From Enoplolaimus lenunculus (Eukaryota; Nematoda; Enoplea; Enoplida; Thoracostomopsidae): DNA of 64,000 nucleotides. Within the stretch, counting starts at the first letter, position 1. Every line of letters begins with the position of its first letter. Shown here piece by piece: positions 56,601-64,000 of the stretch. The position numbers were made by a program, and so were the translations under genes. The stretch lies in contig JASANG010002507.1 of NCBI GenBank assembly GCA_030248215.1, forward strand, positions 1-64,000, in the 5' to 3' direction. The notes beneath the pieces were generated by a model. The model made no database searches. It worked only from the letters and a program-made list of their open reading frames with translations, and was not told the DNA's origin.

Positions 56601-59600
56601 ATCATTTGTAGTATAAACAGCTTTTGGGTACTCCAATGACCGCAATTCTTGGAGGAATTTCATTGATCAAAAATCATTAACGATTTACCGAGCAGAAATA
56701 TTCTGCGTTCAAATTGAAGGGCTGTTTTCGCTTTCCTCGTTAAACCTAAGAGACTGTTCGCACCCCGTTTCCACGTGATTTGACCTTTTTTAACCTTACT
56801 CTACAATATAGCGGTTACCGTGTACTGGATTGACCCGAATAAGAGGCGTTCCCCATTTTGGGTCCGAATCAATAGGAGTCCGTATCCCTAATAAGAGTCC
56901 ATAAGCGGATAGAGTCTCTAAACCCTAATTAGAGTCCATAAATGTCAATTAACCCTAACTGTAGCGCATAAATGACTTCAGGGCCAAATAATTTGAGTTA
57001 GAAACTTTAAAGCGTACTTAAATTTTGAAAGTACAACTAACTATATAACCTTGCATTATCGCTCAAGCTGTTGAAACAAGATAAATAAACGTTTAATTGA
57101 ACGGATAATTGCAGTACCGGATATATAAGGCCAAATAAATATCAGTGCCCCCTCTTATTCGGGTCACTACAGTATGCACACTAATATATTAATTTCAATG
57201 CTCACTTTGACCGTATCTTGTATTTGTGCTTCCGTATCCGGTTCCAGTATTTGTTGTTATCACGGTCCTGCCGCTTCCATAGCCGCCTGTAGATGAAAGC
57301 ATGAGAACATAAAAGATATTATAATTAAACAAAACTAATTAAAAGTGCACCTGTATTTTCTAAGTTTGCATACAGATATGTGCCCAACTGTTGACTTTTC
57401 AGTAAGATACATATTTAAACTCGAACGATATATAAATGAGGATTTACATATAGAAACCTTCGGCTTTAAATCAAAATTCGTTTTTCTGTCTTTTAAGTTA
57501 AAATCCGACTTAAGTCGGTGTCTTTGCAGCCAAACCGCTGGGTTTATAAATAATATTGGAGTTGAGGGTTGTTAAAATATTTTTAGTACACTGAGAAACG
57601 TGTAGTAAATTAGTAAATACATAATAGTAAGAGTAGATGATGCATAAGTACTTCAACAAGCAGTGCCGGAGCAGGCAGGGGTGGGGTCTGCCCCCCAAAT
57701 TCCAGGGTGGGGGCGCCCAAAATCGCGAGCGAAGCGATCGAGAAGCCACACGCATTTTAAAACTTAAGCGGTTTTTGTTTCAACCGGTTAGGGTGGGCAT
57801 TTCCCAAATGGGGGTATGTGGGGTGGCTGCTCCGGCCCTATTAACAAAAGTATGCTACTGGGTCTATTCTGTGTCAAAAAATGTACTCAGCACGCGCTGC
57901 GTTTTTTCCTACCCCCTTTTTATTTAGAGATGGGTACAACCGGTGTGAATGATGACACTTTATTTATGCGGCATCAAACATGCTCCCCATATATATAGTT
58001 TAATTTAGGGTATTCATGTGATGGCGACTCTCCTCTGAACAAGAGGGTGTTCGGCCAAAAACACAACGCCCGGTGGTATATTTTGTACCATGCGGAGCCC
58101 CAAGAGTTGCACACTCTTGCATTATGCACTCTTGGTAATACGTTTTAAGCAAAGCGTCTCTCTTGGTCATTCAAATATGGCGTAGTTGGTTTTAAGCAAG
58201 AGTGGATAATGACCGCTTTCAACATGAGTGCACAACTAAGTCAACTAATTGTTGTTACGTTTGTGTTTTGGTTCGAACTGGCGTATTAGAGTTTTACGTT
58301 TGATGTCGGCCAAATATAACACCTTTAACATTGCTGAAATTCTTAAAAGACTATTAAAAAATACAGAATTTCGCTTCGACATCAGAACTGTGAATAGTGA
58401 AAAATACCAGACTTTCCTCGTCAGGTGATGTGATCTCTGAAATTCGCAGAAATTCCGAACGCATGCAACATTTCTAGACAAACAGGTGTCAAACCGTAAA
58501 TATGAAAATAAAAAATTTTCGCGAGCAAAGCGAGCATCAAGCCAAACGTTTCCCGCACTCATGACAACTAACATCCAATACCGATACACACCCCGCAGTA
58601 AACTCGCGTGTGGAACACAAATCCTGTACCTGGACTTAATTCTGACGGATACCAATAAAATTTTAAGATAGAGTTGTTACTTAATAAATCTTGCGAGCGA
58701 ACCATGCGAGAACTTAGACGTTTTGTATGATAATTGTAATATAGGCATACTCGGTTGACCGGATTCATTTGTTTTTGCAAAATTGTGATCCAAAACAGGG
58801 GGGTAAAAAGTAGTTTTTCGAAAAACTGGGACTCAACTACCACTTTGTTCTTGTGGCCCGGCCGCCAACGACGCCCGTAGAAGTTAGCAAACTAGAATGG
58901 CAGATCGGCTTAGGGTAAAGACTAAAACTGTTGACGAGGCAGCGCTTAAATCATAGCGAAACCGACACGCTAGACGCATTTTATACGCAATTCAATTACT
59001 TTTAAGGTCATATGAGCCTGGTCGTATTTGGCATATTTTCCCTACACGCAACCTAATTCGATTCATTTCCTTTTGCAAATTCGCGATCCCAAATAGTGGG
59101 GGGTATGCCAAATGCTATTTTTTCCAAAAGTTTGGGGGGACAATTGCCAATTTGATTTTCACATCTTCGTATAAACTTAGGTTTAGGATTACGCTTATTG
59201 CGTACCAGGTTGAATGTGTACCAGTACAAGTGTTGAGATACGACCACGCGTCTAATGGTGCACGGTGTTCATTGGTACTTATTGTAGGTATGTAAATTTA
59301 CCTGTCATAGTACTGATTATCCTGGGTAACGTTGGTGGACCAATGACTTCACCTTGTTTGGCTGTAGCTAAAAATATAGATACATAGTGTTTGGAACAGG
59401 TCATGTTTAGATTATGGGGGGCGTGTATATAGACCAGTAGTAGCCAGGGGCCAAGAGGGATTAAGCCCCCCTGAAAAAAGTTTGGCCCTCCTAGAAAATT
59501 TTCAACCTATCTTATAAGTCATCGCAAACCCTTAAGTCATCGCAAACCCTTGTATGCCGCTGCTAAAAAATTTTTAGTGTTCAATAGCAAGGTGAGCTGG

Positions 59601-62600
59601 CTACGGGCCCGCGTCTACATGTGCCACATAGGCTTGGGTTTCGGTTTAGGCTCAACCTTGCATGGCAAAGTGTACGCAAGTGTTTATAAGTAGAATTGTT
59701 AAGGGTTTGCCAATATTTGCAAAAGTTTATGTAGGCTGTCAGTTTCAAATATGTTGAAGATACAGAGAAAACGTTTATCACTAGCAACGATAAAATGCCC
59801 GTGAACAATTATCGCCATCAGACTTGAAGAAAACATTTGAAGATTTTTCCATTAACCCCTTTTCACATGAATATTTTCTATTTCATTTGTTACCTAATTT
59901 CAAGCCATGATTCCAACGGCAGTTCACCGGGAGGAAACTGTTTACAATGACCATAACCATTCAGCTACTTATAGGAGCTAAATTCTTGTTTTGCAAAAGC
60001 GGCATAGAACGACACGGTACAACTGAGCATTTTAATTTGTCAACAAAGTTTAAGAGGGAGTATTTAGACAAATTATACCCTGATTGAAAAGTTATATTCG
60101 TCTAATTTCGAAAATTACTGCCAATGCCGGAACACGCAACGGTTGGTTTTCCCCGAAAGCTCCGGGTTGGGAGCCACTTGCGATGATCAAAATATTTTTC
60201 AAATTTTTGTTTAAAATCTTGTTAGGATGGACACCCCTCATTGGATTGGGGCCCCACAAGTGGGGGTATGATTGGTGGCTGCTCCGGTCATGATTGCTGC
60301 TTTGGCCAATGGCATTAATAACAAAAAACCTACCATGATAGTTTGAAGAACCTCCACTGCCATAACTGCTTTGTTGACCTAAAAATATTGATTGAAAGTT
60401 TAAAAATATTGTTAATTTGTTGAACGTTTCAAACTGAGTTTTTAGTCTTTTTGCAATATGGAATGGAAATATGTTCTGGATTAAAAAATGAAAAACATAC
60501 TCTTATTGAAAATCTGCTTGAAATTTGCGTTACAAAACAAAACGAATTTCTCGTTTTAAACAAAGCGATATAAATGGATGCTAACCGCGGCCGATGTAAA
60601 GAAGAGAGGTGGAACAGTATTATAAGCTTATTCCTAAGCCTAACTCTAAGCCTAAGCCTAAGCACAAGAATGAGCATATTCCTAAGCCTAAGCCTAAACA
60701 TAATGCCAAGCCAAAAATAAGTCTAAAGGTTAAGCTTACTCTATTCTTGACCCACAGAAAAACTCTTCGCCTGATCTTTACACGGGCCCTAACGCTAACG
60801 TTGTATTTTGCATATTGAAAAAGCGTTTTGAAAGATGCTGTCTATAAACCATGGAAAGCGTTTAAAACAGTGTTATATATTTTTAAAACGCTTTTTTGAT
60901 AAACTTTAACAGTTTTGCTCTGAAATGTACGATTTTTAAACCAGCTCACTTAAGCAAACAGCAGACATCACATGGTTAACGCTTCCGCGTATAAAACTTT
61001 ACTTCATTTAAAAAAATTGCAAGACAAATTTCAACACTAAACTGTTAATTCCAGTGAATTGATTTCAATTCGGAATGAGTTGAATCACAGAGACTGAATT
61101 AGACCTTTCAGAATTCAGAAATGATTGAAATCATTTTTAATTCAGAAATAACCAGAAGTGACTATTATGTTTTCTGAGTTGATTAATCAACTCACTGTAA
61201 TTTAGAGTGTAGTGTGTTGTTAAACTTTGTATATATAACTGATATATACTAAAAATTTATTATTACTGTTTTCAGTGTGTACGAGTTTCAGTGTTCAGTT
61301 AACAGTTCAAAACATGACCAAGAATTAATTTACTGTTCTGGAAAACAAGTAAAATTCATTAAATTCCAGTGAGTTGATTTTAACTCAGAGGGAGCTGAAT
61401 TCAGTGAGAAGTCTGCGCTCTGAATTATGTCTTTCAGAACTCAGAATTCTGAATTGATTTGATTGAAGCCATTCTGAGTTAATTAATCAACTCTCCCAGA
61501 ATTCAATCAGCGCAGAGTGACTTGTTATTAACTCAGAAATAACTAATTCTCTCCGTGTGATTTGACTAATCAACTCATTGAAATTTACAGTGTACTTGTT
61601 CAAATAAAAGTAACAGATCATACGGGCGATTATTTAAGGCCCAAATGGAAAAATTTTGGCCACCGTAGAAAAAATTCAACCTTGCTTGTAAAAGTCAAGG
61701 AAAACTCCTTTATGTGCCTCCTGACAATTTTTAGCCCGCCTAGCAAGGTGACTGACATGGCTACGGGCCTGATCCAAACATCACCTCTGCTCAAGTATAA
61801 AATTTTCATGCGAAGCTAAACTATTTTACTTCTGCGCTTCAGAAGCAAGCGGTAAATCTTGGAATGACTCGTAGGAAAAAGTAGTATATATAAATTTCAG
61901 TGAGTTGATACTACCTTAGAATGAGTTGAATCCACTCACAAGCTTGAGCTCTGAATCAGGTTTTTTAGAACTTAGAATTCTGAATTGATTCAACTCATTC
62001 TGAGTTAATTAATCAATTCACCCTTAATTAAATCAGCTCAGAGCGAGTTGATGTTTAATGTTATTAACTGAGAAATAACCAGAAACGACTAATTCGTTGT
62101 CTGACTTAAATAATCAACTCATCGGAATTTATACACAATATTAGATGGAGAACTTATTTGCTGTGCTTTAAACCAGGTGCGATCGTCTGTTTAACAGTGC
62201 TATTAATGCTAATTGTGTCTTGCAATTGTAGTACAATAATTAAAAGTGATCATATCAGGGTTTTAGTACCAAAGCTACGTTTCATACTGATAAAAACAAC
62301 ATTTTTCAAGTAGACAGTCAAAAAATTTTCATGACATTAATATTTTTTACATTTTGAGAAATTTGATCGTCAAAACCTAAACATTAAATCAATACCCATG
62401 TAGGTTCCTGCGTTATTGGTCTGTAGAGAGCCATATGAACTACTTCGGGTCTGCTGGTTGTAATGTTGACCTAGAACATTTAAGGTAACAATCAAACTAT
62501 TTGGCACAAGGAACGAATGAATATATTCGAAGTATATATAAACGTAAATAAGGTTCTATTTTTTAAGAACAGTAATAATAATGAACATTTTGTATACTAT

Positions 62601-63319
62601 AAAACAATATTAACATTTAAGTTGAAAATGGTTCGCTTATAACGATTAGATATTTCGTTTCAGTTATTAAACTAAGATGCTTAGGGGCGCAGCAAGGCAG
62701 TTAGCCTCTGCAGACTTTCAAATACAAACGTTTGTGCTAAAATTTTACGCTTAAACTGCGTCCGTTGTTGGTTTTGTTGCCGCGCTTTTATTCAGGTTTA
62801 GGCGTCGGCTTACAATTCGGTAGTAAATTTTTCATAATTTTGCGAAATTTATCTGTTTAGCGCGTTTCGTTTTACTTATGTCACAATTTTCAGGAAAGAA
62901 TTTCTGAAATTTCGCAGAAAGTTAGCGTAACACCAAACAACTTCACAACATATTGCAGATTATGGCTAAAATTAACTAAATAACACTGATTTTTACTACT
63001 TAATTTCGCCCAACCTAAGGCTCCAGCTCCGGCAGTTTCGTTGACGTCCGCCTCCGGCTCCGGTATTTTTCACCTCCGGTTGCACCCTCTGTTCTAGATA
63101 TACATGAACAATTAGCAGATGCCGTTAAGTTTTTATAATTTGGTTGAAACTTTGTCTTCCGTTAGCCAAAAAAAACCAACCTGAGGGTTGACTAGCAACA
63201 GATACAATACGATTACTGTATCCATTATGCGACCGCTGATTTCCAAAACTGCCAACGGACAAAACAATTTTGGTCACAACGATTAGCGTAGCTAACCAAA
63301 GGTTCACTAATGCAAACAT
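53617..63319 (-). CDS. Secreted protein with two ShKT domains and a Pro/Ser/Tyr-rich tail
   Basis: Likely extracellular structural or cuticle/secretory protein; exact role unknown. Exons in transcript order: 63319-63181, 62470-62396, 60378-60334, 59361-59302, 57286-57206, 55820-55644, 54785-53617 (139, 75, 45, 60, 81, 177, 1169 nt; 581 aa). Every intron is phase 1. The start MFALVNLWLATLIVVTKIVL is a clear signal peptide. Residues 25-133 are rich in Gly, Gln, Ser, Asn, Tyr. ShKT 1 has Cys147, 154, 163, 174, 178, 181; ShKT 2 has Cys198, 205, 214, 224, 228, 231. The remainder repeats YPSYPS-, SYPKPS- and YSSQPS-like motifs, then turns Lys/Thr-rich. ShKT is a disulfide module, abundant in nematodes and cnidarians and not in itself evidence of a toxin. 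Exons 2-5 are short and assigned by splice sites and phase. Confidence 0.86.
54896..55259. mobile_element. hAT-like MITE, CCGGAG family (G), in the last ShKT intron
   Basis: 364 bp from CAGGGTACAACCGGAGGT to ACCTCCGGGTGCACCCTA. Octamers CTTAAAAC and CTTAACAC agree at 7 of 8. It starts 110 bp upstream (in transcript sense) of the last exon's acceptor. Interior matches the copy ending at 63088. Confidence 0.9.
56017..56206. mobile_element. TTAGGC-rich element with 21-bp inverted ends
   Basis: Ends GCCCAT.TATAGAACAGGG and its inverted partner (CCCTGTTCTATA.ATGGGC) match over 21 bp with one mismatch. The interior is CCTAAG/GCCTAA units interrupted by GTATGAATGAGCC. Fits a small non-autonomous DNA element that captured or evolved a telomere-like array. 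TSD not determined. Confidence 0.75.
56389..56560. mobile_element. ACCCGCGGGT-type block, likely another MITE
   Basis: TTTACCCGCGG, TTACCCGCGGGTATACCCGC and CCCGTGGGTTCCCGCGGGTA within 140 bp: palindromic hexamer-like units near both sides. Ends not resolved. Confidence 0.5.
57640..57850. repeat. G/C-run repeat fragment
   Basis: GCAGGGGTGGGGTCTGCCCC, GGGTGGGGGCGCCC and GCGAGCGAAGCGATCGAG. Looks like part of a dispersed hAT-like element (CAGGGGTGGGG end). No partner end located. In intron 5 of the ShKT gene. Confidence 0.4.
57851..59301. other. ShKT intron 4, no exon recognised
   Basis: Short open frames only. A GCGAGCAAAGCGAGC patch lies near 58520. No repeat family placed with confidence. 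Confidence 0.4.
59444..59612. repeat. Dispersed repeat J
   Basis: GTAGCCAGGGGCC and TTAAGCCCCCCTGAAAAAAG, then TTTGGCCCTCCTAGAAAATT, ending GAGCTGGCTACGGGCC. GTAGCCAG.GGCC at the start is the inverse of GGCTACGGGCC at the end, so this too may be a transposon with inverted ends. Contains a 19-bp unit (AAGTCATCGCAAACCCTT) in tandem near 59516-59551. Confidence 0.6.
60590..60790. mobile_element. TTAGGC-rich element, second copy
   Basis: GGCCGATGTAAAGA on the left and TCTTTACACGGGCC on the right are inverted. The interior repeats CCTAAGCCTAAG with ACAAGAATGAGCATATTCC in the middle, parallel to 56017-56206. It lies in ShKT intron 2. Confidence 0.65.
61021..62130. repeat. GAGTTGATTAATCAACTC palindrome family, three copies
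   Basis: Near 61036-61213, 61355-61592 and 61895-62130 there are blocks with TTCCAGTGA.TTGATTT on one side and GATTAATCAACTCA...AATTTA on the other, and many GAATTCAG / CTGAATTC words between. Each could fold on itself. The first is bounded by ACACTAAACTGTTAATT and TAATTTAGAGTGT, hinting at terminal inverted repeats. Confidence 0.65.
61632..61772. repeat. Dispersed repeat J, third copy
   Basis: AAGGCCCAAATGGAAAAATT, TTTGGCCACCGTAGAAAAAA and CATGGCTACGGGCC follow the same order as 59444-59612. It lies between two copies of the GAGTTGA palindrome family. Confidence 0.5.
62800..63088. mobile_element. CCGGAG-family (G) MITE, one end
   Basis: Right end CACCTCCGGTTGCACCCTC with CCGCCTCCGGCTCCGG inside it. 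The interior matches 52784-53113 (CTAAATAACACTGATTTTTA.. region in reverse order). The left end is unclear. It is in ShKT intron 1, 92 bp from exon 1. Confidence 0.65.
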
Positions 63320-63850
63320 AGCAAGTTCAATCCTTGCACAGGACTTCGATATATTCCAAGTCAAATTTTACGAGCGCTTTGAAAACAAATATTGTCCTTG
63401 TTATATTTTACATGCAAGTAAAATGTTAATTAGAATATACAAAACATTATATAAGCTTGATTATTTTTCTCAATTAAATATATAAATAAAATTATTCAAC
63501 AATAAAATGAACAATCTTTATTTATTAAAAATATAATTCGAATTAACAGAAGTATGACCTGTTGACAGCGTATGATAGTCGTGCAATCAACGTTTTTAAC
63601 AAACAATATAACCACCTGATCATTCAAATTTTATATATTTCTTGAAATCTTCTCAAAAACATAAAAATGTTTCTTCTTTTCAAACGAGTTTTTAAAATCG
63701 ACTTTCATTATGAATCAGGAGATCCTGTACTCCTACCGGTGAACAAACCGTTTCTTTAAGACTGAATGTTAAAATTTTGGTTGTCAACAGCTACACATTC
63801 ATTAATGACAAATTTGCCGTCTGTTTTGTCTCTCAGAGTGATGTATAGCT
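63320..63850. other. 5' flank of the ShKT gene
   Basis: AT-rich sequence upstream of the start ATG (63317-63319 as CAT). No exon or clear promoter motif recognised. Confidence 0.4.
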
Positions 63851-64000
63851 ACACTGCAAAAAATGGTGAGTCAAATTGACTCTCTTCAAAATAGGCTCTA
63901 AGGGACAATACAAACTGAGTCAAATTCAACTCTGCCAGAGTCAAATTCGAGTCACTGTGTCGCACGTTGAACTCTGACGGAGTTGAATTTGACTCAGTTT
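63851..64000. mobile_element. Left part of an element with a CACTGCAAAAAA end, cut by the window edge
   Basis: CTACACTGCAAAAAATGG followed by GAGTCAAATTGACTC and repeated GAGTCAAATTC / GAATTTGACTC words. CACTGCAAAAA ends are familiar from invertebrate MITEs. The plan (terminal motif plus repeated palindromic word) resembles the GAGTTGA family at 61-62 kb. Confidence 0.55.

Overview
The window looks like invertebrate, most likely nematode, nuclear DNA: AT-rich, intron-rich and crowded with small transposons. The taxon call is an inference. It rests on a Galpha-q protein that recalls Caenorhabditis EGL-30 at several places (C-terminus [34 protein letters not shown]), a secreted protein with two ShKT domains, and interstitial TTAGGC-type repeats, TTAGGC being the classic nematode telomere unit. 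A less-studied long-intron nematode lineage or a close relative would fit.

Four host genes can be assembled exon by exon. (1) 974-4899, + strand: ten internal exons of the cohesin loader NIPBL/Nipped-B/SCC2. The gene enters from the left and no further exon is visible after 4899. (2) 19913-38325, - strand: a complete Galpha-q gene, 353 codons, whose exon sizes match those I recall for mammalian GNAQ. Its 154-nt sixth coding exon is present twice, which implies mutually exclusive splicing. (3) 46608-50896, + strand: a four-exon mitochondrial adrenodoxin-type [2Fe-2S] ferredoxin, 174 codons. (4) 53617-63319, - strand: a seven-exon secreted protein, 581 codons, with signal peptide, Gly/Gln/Ser/Tyr-rich spacer, two ShKT domains and a long Pro/Ser/Tyr-rich tail. 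NIPBL and Galpha-q converge, Galpha-q and ferredoxin diverge, ferredoxin and the ShKT gene converge. I see no functional link between them.

Between NIPBL and Galpha-q are an extremely AT-rich block (about 5424-6000), a degraded LINE fragment (endonuclease plus the start of reverse transcriptase, 6228-7895), and long stretches without recognisable genes (8-19.9 kb). 38.3-46.6 kb is also gene-free.

The most striking feature is a dense set of short non-autonomous hAT-like elements. They begin CAGGG (or TAGAG) and end CCCTG (or CTCTA), and several have exact or near-exact 8-bp target-site duplications (TSDs). Just inside the ends each family carries its own short array of a hexanucleotide: GGAACC, GGAATC, CCGGAT, GGTCTC, GGATTC, GGCATC, CCGGAG or CCCGGA. 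One copy is only 61 bp long and still has a perfect TSD. Insertions lie inside one another, between the two alternative Galpha-q exons, and 24 bp from the ShKT stop codon.
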